From Alteromonas oceanisediminis (GTDB taxonomy: Bacteria > Pseudomonadota > Gammaproteobacteria > Enterobacterales > Alteromonadaceae), in the NCBI RefSeq assembly GCF_018474025.1, contig NZ_JAHCTA010000003.1, positions 372,001 through 436,000 of the forward strand: DNA of 64,000 nucleotides, in the 5' to 3' direction. Below, in pieces: positions 37,789 through 46,472 of the stretch (position 1 is the stretch's first letter; each line of letters begins with the position of its first letter). The position numbers and the translations under genes were made by a program. A model generated the notes under the pieces. The model did no database searches, was not told where the DNA came from, and saw only the letters and a list, made by a program, of their open reading frames with translations.

Positions 37789-39543
37789 ATGCCGTTATCT
37801 ATCCGACTCACTGCTTCCAGCATGACTGCGCGACTGTTGACCGGCTTGCTGGCCAGCGCGCTTTTCCTTGGCATTCTGGCTGACGCTCAGGCTGCGCCTA
37901 ATTTTAAAGTCACCGGTGTGAAGGATGCCGCAGTCATGAACAATATCAGACTGCACCTACAAAATGTGAACGTGGATACTTCTGTTACGCCAGACAGGCT
38001 TTGGAAGCAGCCGGTACAAGATGCAGTTCAGTCCGCGATTAAACCATTCGGGTATTACGAAGCCGAAATGACTGTCATCGACGATGACAGCGCAGTCAGT
38101 GTGAATATTTTTCTGGGTGAGCCACTGATTATTACAAACCTGACGCTAGAAGTGGTCGGCGAAGGTCGCACGGACGAATGGTTTTCAAAGCGATTTAAAG
38201 CCTTCCCATTGCGCAAAGGCGATCGCTTGCTTCAACAAAAATACGACACCTTTAAATCCGAAATGATCGCGACGGCTATATCGCGTGGATATTTTGATTT
38301 CACATGGCAAGCGGCGCGACTGGATATCGTGAGAGAACAGCATGAAGCGAACGTGCTTTTGGTGGCGCGTTCCGGCCCTCGTTACAAATTTGGCAATATT
38401 ATTGTCAAAGGTGACGAGCTCGCGACTGACATTGTAAACCGAGTGAACACACTAACTTACGGTGACTACTACCGAGCCGATGCAGTGAGTGAATTTAATC
38501 GCATACTCAGTCAAACCGGTTATTTCTCTCGTGCGATAGCACGCCCTGTGGTGAAAGAAGCTCAAGATAACATCGTGCCAATTGAAGTGACACTGACGCA
38601 AAAGCCTCGCGACTTATTTGACGTAGGCGTTGGTTTTTCCAGTGATATTGGGCCCAGACTCGATTTCAAATGGCAGCGCCCTTGGGTAAATAGCGAAGGT
38701 CACAGTATTATTACTGAGGCCTTTATCTCCGCACCGGAGCAAACACTGACCAGTAGTTATAAGGTGCCAATGGCCGATGTGAATGATGACTACGCGATAT
38801 ATCAGGTGGGTTATGAAAAAGTTGATGACAATGACACACGGAGTCAGAAATTCAGCGTATCGGCGCAGCGCTATTTACGTCCAAAGGGGTCTGAATGGCA
38901 GCATAGCGTTTTCATCCGCTACTTAAATGAAACCTTTGCTCAAGCCTCTGAAGCGAAGCAAACCACCCAGTTAGTTCTGCCCGGTTATTCCATCAGCGGC
39001 TTGCGCTCCAGCGGTGGACTCGATCCAGAATCGGGGCGACGAATCATTGTAACGCTCGAAGGAGGCAGCCAGTCGTTAGCGTCCGACATTGACATTGTAC
39101 GCGTAGTGGCAAAAGCAAAATGGATTGAGTCACTGGGCGATCATCGCTTCATCTTTCGTACCGACTTAGGGGCTATTGATACCAACGATTTTTCGCGAGT
39201 GCCGTCCTCGCTGCGTTTCTTCGCCGGTGGCGACCAAAGCATTCGTGGTTTTGGCTACGAAACAATTTCACCACTTGATGAAAACGACGAGCTTACCGGC
39301 GCCCAGTATTTAACGGTTGCCAGTGCAGAGTATGCATTTCCCATCGCCGAGAACTGGCGATTGGCGACCTTTGTTGATGCCGGAACGGCAACCAATGATT
39401 TTGACGAAGGCATCTCATGGGGAACAGGTATAGGCGCACATTACCTGTCGTTCATCGGCCCTGTTCGTTTCTATCTTGCATATGGTCAAAATGATTTTGA
39501 AACTAACGTGAGATTACATGTTTCGTTGGGGCCTGCGTTATGA
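37789..39543 (+). CDS. tamA: Translocation and assembly module outer-membrane subunit TamA
   Basis: From ATG 37789 the 584-residue protein has a signal peptide (about 1-38, ending AQAAP), three POTRA-like domains (about 40-270) and a 16-strand Omp85 barrel (about 275-584) with the conserved lid motif RFFAGGDQSIRGFGY. A TTG at 37783 is a possible alternative start. Omp85 protein TamA works with TamB in envelope biogenesis; in E. coli this affects autotransporter assembly and phospholipid transport. Its stop overlaps the tamB start (ATGA). Confidence 0.95.
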   Translation: MPLSIRLTASSMTARLLTGLLASALFLGILADAQAAPNFKVTGVKDAAVMNNIRLHLQNVNVDTSVTPDRLWKQPVQDAVQSAIKPFGYYEAEMTVIDDDSAVSVNIFLGEPLIITNLTLEVVGEGRTDEWFSKRFKAFPLRKGDRLLQQKYDTFKSEMIATAISRGYFDFTWQAARLDIVREQHEANVLLVARSGPRYKFGNIIVKGDELATDIVNRVNTLTYGDYYRADAVSEFNRILSQTGYFSRAIARPVVKEAQDNIVPIEVTLTQKPRDLFDVGVGFSSDIGPRLDFKWQRPWVNSEGHSIITEAFISAPEQTLTSSYKVPMADVNDDYAIYQVGYEKVDDNDTRSQKFSVSAQRYLRPKGSEWQHSVFIRYLNETFAQASEAKQTTQLVLPGYSISGLRSSGGLDPESGRRIIVTLEGGSQSLASDIDIVRVVAKAKWIESLGDHRFIFRTDLGAIDTNDFSRVPSSLRFFAGGDQSIRGFGYETISPLDENDELTGAQYLTVASAEYAFPIAENWRLATFVDAGTATNDFDEGISWGTGIGAHYLSFIGPVRFYLAYGQNDFETNVRLHVSLGPAL

Positions 39544-42500
39544 TTTGGCTCAAACGCTTAGGCATTAGCATACTCATTGTCCTGATACTGTTAGTGGCAC
39601 TTGTGTTTGTTTCTGCCAGCCGCCTCGGCACGCCCAGCATCATTCAGTTTGCCGCAGGGTATGTAGAAGGTCTTCGCATTGGCGAGGTCAATGGTGGTTT
39701 AACCTCAACCATTACGTTTTCAGATATTCAATTTCAGTCCGACGCGGCCGAAGTAAACGTGAAGCAGGCCGCCGTTAATATTCGTCTTAACTGCTTATTG
39801 CAAGTGTCAGTGTGTGTTGAGTCCCTGCAGCTCGACGGCACATCAGTGGTGTTAAAACCGACTGAATCGCAGACCGAAGAAGTTGACCCCACAAATAAAC
39901 TGATCACATTGCCGTTGCTGGTGGCCGTCGACTCTTTCCTTGCCAACCAGACGCAGGTCACACTAGCCTCTGGTGAAAAAATTGAGGTAGGTCGATTACA
40001 CACAGAAATACGTTTGTATCAGCAGTGGCGGCTGCTTAACCCGAACATATCGTCATTGGCCATCACGGTGCCCGCCAGCGATCAAGAGCCAGTGCCTACA
40101 GTACCCTATTGGCAGCGCAGTGCCGATATTGTTTTACCGGATGTGTTTATTCCACTCAATGCCGTAGTGAAAAATCTCGAAATAGCCGGTATTTCACTGA
40201 ATAGTGGCGAGCAACGTCATCAAATAGAGCAACTCCTTCTGGATGCCTCTGCGCGCGGCACCGACGTACAAATCAACCGCCTGAACGTCGGCCACGCACA
40301 AGGTAGCGCAAGTTTGCAAGGCAATGTCAGTTTGTCGGGCGCTTATCCACTTTCAATGGAGTTAACTGTTCAAATGGCGGCTCAGGATATGCCACCCGTA
40401 CAGTTGCAAAGTGCAATAAACGGCAGTGTGGCTGATCTGTCTCTCTCACTGATAGCAGAACAACCGGTTCGGGCGAACGTGACCGCAAAACTCAAACCGC
40501 TTGCAGCGACACTTCCTGTGTCAGCCAACGTGACGTGGGAGGCCTTTAACCATCAATCGCTGGGGCTTTCTACCGCCGATTTCAGTGTCACTGAGGGACA
40601 GTTAGGCATTGACGGGAACACATCAGACTATCGCGTTAAGGTTGATACTCAGGTGAGTTTACCGCGATTGCCCACGCCAGTGCGCCTTGATATAGATGCC
40701 GATGTGAATACGCAGCGAGCGCGGGTAAGAAATGCTACATTGATCGCGCTGGGCGGCGAAATTCAATCATCAGGGTCGGTGCGATTTAACGATGGAGTCA
40801 GCGCAAACTTATCATCAGCTATCCGTGATTTGGATGCCAGCTTATTCAGTGAGCAACTGCCGAGTCAGATCACCGGGCGACTGCGTTACGAAGCACAGTT
40901 AACTGACGGTCAACTGAACCTGAACGTACCAGAAATCAATATTAGCGCCTCTCAGATGGGTTACCCATTAACCATTGCGGGCAGCGCGGCTTACGCGGGC
41001 AACGCCGGTGTTGCTGTGAGTAACGTGCGCGTGTCACATGTTGACAACACGATACAGGGGTTTGCCCGTCTGCTGATTGACCGGCGCGTCGACGCTGATC
41101 TGATCATCGCTGTCAATGCTCTAGAGCAATCCATACCCGGCTTTTTTGGACAGGCGCGCGGCAATATTTTGCTATCCGGCTCCCCCACTACGCCAGATAT
41201 TGAGGTAAAAATAGACGCCACCGATGTTGCTAACGAGGATGAGTTTGGTGATCAGCAGATGCTGGCTCAGCGTCTCGATATAGAAATGACCGGAAGTAGC
41301 ACCGACCATGAACTCACTGTAGCGCTAGTTAGGCCTGATGTGAACGCCAATGTGCGTGCTCAACTTAAGTACGATGCACCGCAGTGGCAAGTTCAATTAC
41401 AGGAAACGACCGTTGAACACGCGGCGGTGCGCTTGCAACTGAGCGATGCCGAACCGATTATTGTCAACCCTGAAGCGCAAAGTGCTATTATCAATCCGCT
41501 ATGCTTTACTATCAACGAAGACGGCAAAGCGTGTGTAAAGTCATCCCGTTATGAGCCGCAGGGCGCCGAATTTGGCTTGTCTTTGTCAGCGCTGCCGCTG
41601 GCCGATTTGCTCGCCTTGTCAGCCGCCGAGCTGCCCCTGTCAAGCGCAGATGCCACATTGGGTTTAGAGGTAGAAGGAACTTATTCACCTGAACAAGGTT
41701 TGATCGCGAACGTGCAAGGCAAGCTTAGTGCAGCTGAGTGGGTCGTTGGCGACGACAAAAAGAATTTGCGCATAAAGATCGACCCGGCTGATTTTGTCCT
41801 GAATGCAAATCAACAATTGCTTGATGCAGAGATTGCCCTGAACAGTCAGGCGCTAGGACGAATAGAAGCGCGAGCAACCTTCGATACCACACCGAATAAA
41901 CAGACCGTGGATGCCACGCTGCTCGCAGAATCAGTCAAACTAGCACCACTTGCCTTTTTAAGTCCTGAACTGCATCGCCTTGAAGGTGTTTTCGATGCTT
42001 CTGTCACCATTACGGGTGACCCGGCATTACCTCAAATCAACGGGTCGCTGAACTTACGAGACGGTGTTATTGATGCAGAGCGCGCTCCAGCCGTGATTAC
42101 TGACTGGCAAACTGCGATGACGTTTGACCGTTACAAAGCTAATCTCTCCAGTGATTTTAAACTCGGCAGTGGCTCAGGTGCTCTCAGCGGCGAAATTCGC
42201 TGGAAAGACGACATTGCGTTAAACGCAGTGCTCAGTGGCGACAAGCTGCAAGTTAGCCATCAGGATATTGCACTTACGCTATCTCCAAACCTTGAAATTG
42301 ATTTTGAAGAAAGGGCGCTCGCGGTCAACGGTGAAATCATTATTCCCGAAGCTAACATACTGATTGAGAAATTACCGCCAAATGCGGTGTCTCCTTCGTC
42401 AGATGTGCATCTTCGTGGAGAACCAGAACCGACGTCAGTGATTGATCTCGCTGATGTGAATATTGATGTCGTCATCGATCCTAAGCGAGCGTCAAAGGTT

Positions 42501-43208
42501 AAAATCGATGCGTTTGGTTTACGCGCTAACCTAGCGGGAAATGTGGCTGTCCGCACCCAGCCAACGACTCAAGGGTTCGGCGAATTGCAGATATTGAATG
42601 GCGAATATCGTGCTTACGGCCAGGAGCTTCAGGTACGCACAGGTGAACTCCAGTTTAATGGCCCCATTAGCCAACCGCTTCTGTATGTTGAAGCAATACG
42701 AAACCCAAAACTCACGGAAAATGGGGTGATTGCGGGCGTGCGCTTGGAAGGGCTTGCCACTCAACCTAGTTTGGAGTTGTTTTCTGAACCGGCTCTCGAT
42801 CAGGCCGATAATCTGGCTTACTTACTCTTTGGCCGCGGCCGTGTAGGTGGTGGCGAGAAAGACAATAATCAATTTGCCGGGCTGCTAGTGGGTTTTGGTG
42901 TGTCAAACAGTGAAACAATCACCGGTAGCATGGGAGAAGCGCTGGGTATCAACGACCTTAGTTTGCGGGCGCAGGGAAGCGGTTCTGACACGACCGTGAG
43001 TGTGAGCGGCACTATCGCGCCAGATTTGACTCTGGAGTACGGCGTTGGCGTGTTTAATTCTGTTTCAGAAGTCAAGCTTCGCTACCAACTGATGCCGCAA
43101 CTCTATCTGGAAGCCATCAGTGGGCTGAGCGAAGCGTTGATTATTTACTATCAATTTTCTGTGGGTGACGTCAATCAACCCTCAAAGGCCACCGAAAAAG
43201 GGGAATGA
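39540..43208 (+). CDS. tamB: Translocation and assembly module inner-membrane subunit TamB
   Basis: The 1222-residue protein has an N-terminal membrane anchor (about 5-27), a long repetitive beta-rich body, and a C-terminal TamB domain (DUF490; about 880-1222) containing DNLAYLLFGRG and LYLEAISGLSEALIIYYQFS. TamB spans the periplasm as a hydrophobic-groove rod, and is proposed to shuttle phospholipids in E. coli. The four-base overlap with tamA implies coupled translation. Length is close to E. coli TamB (1259). Confidence 0.95.
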   Translation: MIWLKRLGISILIVLILLVALVFVSASRLGTPSIIQFAAGYVEGLRIGEVNGGLTSTITFSDIQFQSDAAEVNVKQAAVNIRLNCLLQVSVCVESLQLDGTSVVLKPTESQTEEVDPTNKLITLPLLVAVDSFLANQTQVTLASGEKIEVGRLHTEIRLYQQWRLLNPNISSLAITVPASDQEPVPTVPYWQRSADIVLPDVFIPLNAVVKNLEIAGISLNSGEQRHQIEQLLLDASARGTDVQINRLNVGHAQGSASLQGNVSLSGAYPLSMELTVQMAAQDMPPVQLQSAINGSVADLSLSLIAEQPVRANVTAKLKPLAATLPVSANVTWEAFNHQSLGLSTADFSVTEGQLGIDGNTSDYRVKVDTQVSLPRLPTPVRLDIDADVNTQRARVRNATLIALGGEIQSSGSVRFNDGVSANLSSAIRDLDASLFSEQLPSQITGRLRYEAQLTDGQLNLNVPEINISASQMGYPLTIAGSAAYAGNAGVAVSNVRVSHVDNTIQGFARLLIDRRVDADLIIAVNALEQSIPGFFGQARGNILLSGSPTTPDIEVKIDATDVANEDEFGDQQMLAQRLDIEMTGSSTDHELTVALVRPDVNANVRAQLKYDAPQWQVQLQETTVEHAAVRLQLSDAEPIIVNPEAQSAIINPLCFTINEDGKACVKSSRYEPQGAEFGLSLSALPLADLLALSAAELPLSSADATLGLEVEGTYSPEQGLIANVQGKLSAAEWVVGDDKKNLRIKIDPADFVLNANQQLLDAEIALNSQALGRIEARATFDTTPNKQTVDATLLAESVKLAPLAFLSPELHRLEGVFDASVTITGDPALPQINGSLNLRDGVIDAERAPAVITDWQTAMTFDRYKANLSSDFKLGSGSGALSGEIRWKDDIALNAVLSGDKLQVSHQDIALTLSPNLEIDFEERALAVNGEIIIPEANILIEKLPPNAVSPSSDVHLRGEPEPTSVIDLADVNIDVVIDPKRASKVKIDAFGLRANLAGNVAVRTQPTTQGFGELQILNGEYRAYGQELQVRTGELQFNGPISQPLLYVEAIRNPKLTENGVIAGVRLEGLATQPSLELFSEPALDQADNLAYLLFGRGRVGGGEKDNNQFAGLLVGFGVSNSETITGSMGEALGINDLSLRAQGSGSDTTVSVSGTIAPDLTLEYGVGVFNSVSEVKLRYQLMPQLYLEAISGLSEALIIYYQFSVGDVNQPSKATEKGE

Positions 43209-43224
43209 TCCTAAATCACCCGCG

Positions 43225-43812
43225 TTATCCCTCGGCGGCTAAGTCTTTGAGGTGGCCATTGCTCAAGCTGTAAATCCAACTATGAATTTTTAATGGTTGG
43301 TTTCGTTGTAGTGCGTCCCTCACAATATTGGTGCTCTTAACATTCGCCGCCTGCGCCAACACATTTAATTCACACAATCTGTCTGAGCGCTCAGTGTCAG
43401 ATAATGCTGAGAGATGATCAGAATTACGATCGTAAATGTCTCTGATATGTGCAAGCCAGTTGTCGATGAGACCAAGCTGCGCATCGCCCATCGCGGCTTC
43501 AACGCCCCCACAACCGTAGTGACCACACACAATGATATGTTTTACTTTGAGTACATCTACTGCGTACTGCAACACGGAGAGGCAGTTGAAATCAGTGTGT
43601 ACAACCATATTGGCGACATTGCGATGAACAAAAATTTCTCCCGGCAGCAAATCAACGATTTGATTCGCCGGAACACGACTGTCTGAGCAACCAATCCAAA
43701 GATAAACAGGGCGTTGCTGACGAGACAACATATCAAAAAAGGTTGGATTGGCTTCGTGAGTGCGTGCCGCCCACGCTTTGTTGTTGTCTAGTAGACGCTT
43801 AATTTCCGGCAC
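43225..43812 (-). CDS. can: Beta-class carbonic anhydrase
   Basis: The 195-residue enzyme has the zinc ligands Cys42, His98 and Cys101 (WIGCSDSR and VCGHYGCGG) and the Asp44-Arg46 dyad, all at the E. coli Can positions. It interconverts CO2 and bicarbonate in the cytoplasm. The C-terminus is somewhat shorter than E. coli Can (220). It overlaps the upstream membrane-protein gene by 14 bp and so is the third gene of an ECF sigma operon, an unusual context. Convergent tamB ends 16 bp away. Confidence 0.94.
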   Translation of the reverse strand: MPEIKRLLDNNKAWAARTHEANPTFFDMLSRQQRPVYLWIGCSDSRVPANQIVDLLPGEIFVHRNVANMVVHTDFNCLSVLQYAVDVLKVKHIIVCGHYGCGGVEAAMGDAQLGLIDNWLAHIRDIYDRNSDHLSALSDTERSDRLCELNVLAQAANVKSTNIVRDALQRNQPLKIHSWIYSLSNGHLKDLAAEG

Positions 43813-44395
43813 TGTCGTACTCCTTTAGAGATTGTTCAAGCGGCACCAATGCGCGTTCGAATTTGCGTTGTCGATGCTGCGCCCAGAACCAGAAGGGGAT
43901 AAAGACCAACAGCGACACGGCATTCATTAACACAAATTTATTGCGCCATTCTTCTATGGGCATGTCGTCAGCGGCCCATAAAATTAACCACACAATATTC
44001 AGGCTACACCAGCTCACCCAAGTACTGTGCTTCGTGATACAGGCAATTTTGATGTTACTTCTCGTTTGTTCCGTTAATGATAAAAGGAATTCGCGCGTGG
44101 TTCTGCGCTGCGCAAATAAGGCAAATCGACGTAAGTACACAATATAGAGTGCAAAGACGAGAGAAAGCACAACAAAAGTGAGCATGACAGTAAAAAATAT
44201 TTCCGACATACGTTCACGCGAGAACCAAAGCACCGCAAGTCCGATAAGAACGCCGAAGACATCGCCACAGGCATAAGACACCTGACGCCAGCGCATCCGG
44301 TTAAATTTTTTGTGTAGCTTATCAGTATCAATGTTGGGGACGCTCTGCTGCTGCCATAGAGCAATTAAATCCGATTCTTGAGGCTTTTTACTCAT
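43799..44395 (-). CDS. Four-helix membrane protein encoded with ECF sigma factor
   Basis: The 198-residue protein has an N-terminal cytoplasmic-like segment (KKPQESDLIALWQQQSVPNI), then paired helices (about 38-60 and 65-88; about 125-145 and 155-175). Overlap with the sigma gene by 8 bp indicates coexpression and makes it a candidate anti-sigma or sensor, but no zinc HxxxCxxC anti-sigma motif is present. No named family is recognised. Confidence 0.75.
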   Translation of the reverse strand: MSKKPQESDLIALWQQQSVPNIDTDKLHKKFNRMRWRQVSYACGDVFGVLIGLAVLWFSRERMSEIFFTVMLTFVVLSLVFALYIVYLRRFALFAQRRTTREFLLSLTEQTRSNIKIACITKHSTWVSWCSLNIVWLILWAADDMPIEEWRNKFVLMNAVSLLVFIPFWFWAQHRQRKFERALVPLEQSLKEYDSAGN

Positions 44396-44903
44396 TGATT
44401 TCCGTCTCCATTAGGCGTTGCAGTTGCTGCTTCGCTCGCGTCAATACAACACCCACATTTGATGTTGTCATACCGCATGTTTCGGCGATTTCTTTATAGC
44501 TCAGCCCTTCTAATGACAACCCTACGACCTGACGCGAAGCAATAGGCAATGCCCGAACAGCCGCGACGAGTCGTGCAGCACTGCGTTGATTGGCGATAAC
44601 AGACTCCATTGAATGACGACTGATATCGTCACCTTGCGCCTTTTCCACCATGTCATCTATATCGTCAAATTTGGGATGGCGCATCTGCACCGACACGTGC
44701 GTAACCGCGCGATTGTGTGCAATACGTAATATATAAGTTTTAATGCTGCTGTTACCTTCGAAACGTTTCAGCCCTTGCCAGACCGCCAGACATATCTCCT
44801 GTAACAGCTCCTGTTGTAAGGCCGGTACGGCTTCATACGAGGCTGCTACCCGAGCCAATAAGCCCGCATATTGCTCAAACACTTGGTTAAATGACAATGT
44901 CAT
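44388..44903 (-). CDS. ECF-family RNA polymerase sigma factor
   Basis: The 171-residue protein has sigma region 2 (about 10-80; LLQEICLAVWQGLKRFEGNS, TYILRIAHNRAVTHV) and region 4 (about 115-165; LPIASRQVVGLSLEGLSYKEIAETCGMTTSNVGVVLTRAK), linked without region 3, as in ECF sigmas. It is followed by the overlapping membrane-protein and can genes. An ECF-like promoter (TGTAAC-N16-AGACTA) sits directly before its start, suggesting autoregulation. The ATG at 44903 lacks a clear Shine-Dalgarno, consistent with a very short leader. Confidence 0.92.
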   Translation of the reverse strand: MTLSFNQVFEQYAGLLARVAASYEAVPALQQELLQEICLAVWQGLKRFEGNSSIKTYILRIAHNRAVTHVSVQMRHPKFDDIDDMVEKAQGDDISRHSMESVIANQRSAARLVAAVRALPIASRQVVGLSLEGLSYKEIAETCGMTTSNVGVVLTRAKQQLQRLMETEINE

Positions 44904-44916
44904 AGGCTTTTGTACT

Positions 44917-44944
44917 TAGTCTGTCGAAGGATAAAAAAGTTACA
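44917..44944 (-). promoter_or_regulatory. Candidate ECF promoter for the sigma-factor operon
   Basis: On the minus strand TGTAAC (44939-44944) is followed after 16 bp by AGACTA (44917-44922), 13 bp before the sigma start codon. The -35 resembles the AAC motif of ECF promoters. The -10 is less like the usual CGTC. Spacing equals that of the plus-strand candidate at 44956-44983. Confidence 0.4.
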
Positions 44945-44955
44945 TTAAAAAAGTC

Positions 44956-44983
44956 TGTAATAAAAATCACAGCGCAGCGTCTA
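44956..44983 (+). promoter_or_regulatory. Candidate ECF promoter for the PspB-like gene
   Basis: TGTAAT (44956-44961), a 16-bp spacer and CGTCTA (44978-44983) resemble ECF promoters of the TGTAAC/CGTC class (as for Bacillus SigX and SigM). Transcription would start near 44990, about 95 nt before the PspB-like start. Regulation by the adjacent sigma factor is inference. Confidence 0.45.
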
Positions 44984-45084
44984 TAGAGTTATTCGTGAGG
45001 GCAATTACGCTACACGTCAAAGGTCGACCCCGCAAGCGGCTCGGCAAAATGAACGTTAAAATCGCTATTCCAAGGAGAATATCA

Positions 45085-45345
45085 ATGACTGCTGTTACTG
45101 TTTTTATGATTATTTCAGGCGTGCTTTCAATCTGTTTGATAACACACTTCCTCGACCACAAGTTTAATTTACGTTTGAACGACTGGATGAATGGCAGTTG
45201 TGCCAGCCCGTTTGATAAAAAGGCGTCAACGACCGAGCACGCTCAAGCACAGACAATCACAGAATTAAGAGAGCGCGTTGCGACGCTGGAAAAGATAGTG
45301 ACCGAACCAGCCTACGAGCTAAATCGCAAAATAAATCAATTGTAG
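45085..45345 (+). CDS. PspB-like small membrane protein
   Basis: AAGGAG at 45072-45077 and ATG at 45085 decide the start, 86 residues. It has one N-terminal membrane helix (about 2-22) and a C-terminal coiled coil (ITELRERVATLEKIVTE) whose layout resembles phage-shock protein PspB. The middle contains a single cysteine (NGSCASP). No pspA or pspC is adjacent, so this is an isolated relative or look-alike. It is divergent from the ECF sigma gene. Confidence 0.65.
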   Translation: MTAVTVFMIISGVLSICLITHFLDHKFNLRLNDWMNGSCASPFDKKASTTEHAQAQTITELRERVATLEKIVTEPAYELNRKINQL

Positions 45346-45367
45346 CCTGCAAAATATGCGTCGTTTG

Positions 45368-46324
45368 TTAGGGGTCTAAAAAACGAACCGTTGACTGACG
45401 TTCTCGATTGACCTGTAATTGAGTCACATCAGGACGCGAATAATGGCCGACGGGATCAAAGTTCTGACGCTCTTCTAACACCCGAAGATGGTCGATATCA
45501 GCCACAAAAACGCCTTCGTTGCCTATTTGTGGCTCGATCACCCAGCCGCCGTCAGGTGCAGCAATACATGACGCGCCTGATGCCAGGAATTCTGGAGCAT
45601 TGTGTAGTATTTCAGCCAATTCAGGCGTGTCGTCTGGGAAATCGGCAGGCCGCATTAACCCCGACACCGACATGACGTAGCTGCGACCTTCTTTGGCGAT
45701 GAAGCGGGTGATATCCTGAGTGTTATGCTCACCACCCGGCCAGATAGCCACATGCAGGTCCTCACCTTGCCCATACAAAGCTGCTCGCGCCAATGGCATC
45801 CAGTTTTCCCAGCAATTTAAAGCGCCTAGCGTGAAAGGTTGCAAAGGGAATGTTCGAAGGCCATGACCATCACCGGGTGACCAGGTTAGACGTTCTTCAT
45901 AGGTCGGCATCAATTTTCGATGCACATTGGCAATGTGCCCTTGTTTAGAAATATACACCAAAGAGCAATACAGACTGTGCCCGCCTCTATCTCCGGCACG
46001 CTCAGCGGTACCTAAAACGACGGCAATGTGGCGTTGCGCTGCCAAGCGGCACAATTCATCCAGATGACCTGACTCAATGCTCACAGCTTGTTGAAGGTAG
46101 CGAGCATGGATCGCTTTTTGTTTCGCCGAATTAAATATAGCCCCACCGGTGCGCTCTAACCAAAAAGGGTAGCCCGGCAGCAGAGATTCGCCGAACGTGA
46201 CCAGTGAAGCGCCTTTATCCGCTGCTTCAGCCACGGCAGTCTTAATTTTTTCTAACGTACCCTCCCGGTCAAGCCAAACCGGCGCTATCTGAGCGAGTGC
46301 CACAGTGAGAGTTGTATCAGTCAT
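45368..46324 (-). CDS. Nitrilase-family carbon-nitrogen hydrolase
   Basis: The 318-residue protein has the Glu-Lys-Cys triad: Glu in TFGESLLPGYPFW, Lys in HRKLMPTYEER, and Cys in ALNCWENWMPLARAALYGQG. The extended CWENWMPL block is characteristic of true nitrilases (nitrile to carboxylic acid plus ammonia), rather than amidases or beta-ureidopropionases. The physiological nitrile is not indicated. It stands alone, 22 bp from the convergent PspB-like gene's stop. Confidence 0.9.
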   Translation of the reverse strand: MTDTTLTVALAQIAPVWLDREGTLEKIKTAVAEAADKGASLVTFGESLLPGYPFWLERTGGAIFNSAKQKAIHARYLQQAVSIESGHLDELCRLAAQRHIAVVLGTAERAGDRGGHSLYCSLVYISKQGHIANVHRKLMPTYEERLTWSPGDGHGLRTFPLQPFTLGALNCWENWMPLARAALYGQGEDLHVAIWPGGEHNTQDITRFIAKEGRSYVMSVSGLMRPADFPDDTPELAEILHNAPEFLASGASCIAAPDGGWVIEPQIGNEGVFVADIDHLRVLEERQNFDPVGHYSRPDVTQLQVNRERQSTVRFLDP

Positions 46325-46472
46325 AATTATTCCCTAGGCCCGATGCTGTGCGTTTTTAATTCATGATAAGTCAATAACTTACACGGGTACGCTTAATTAA
46401 TCGACGATTTTGTGAAAGGCTTAACCGATTAAGTTGGTCAATCATTAGACATATTATTGGTTGGGAGCTGTC

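Noticed and set aside
43225-45345. Phage-shock (Psp) operon
   Set aside because: Only a PspB-like small protein is present, with no pspA, pspC or pspF nearby.
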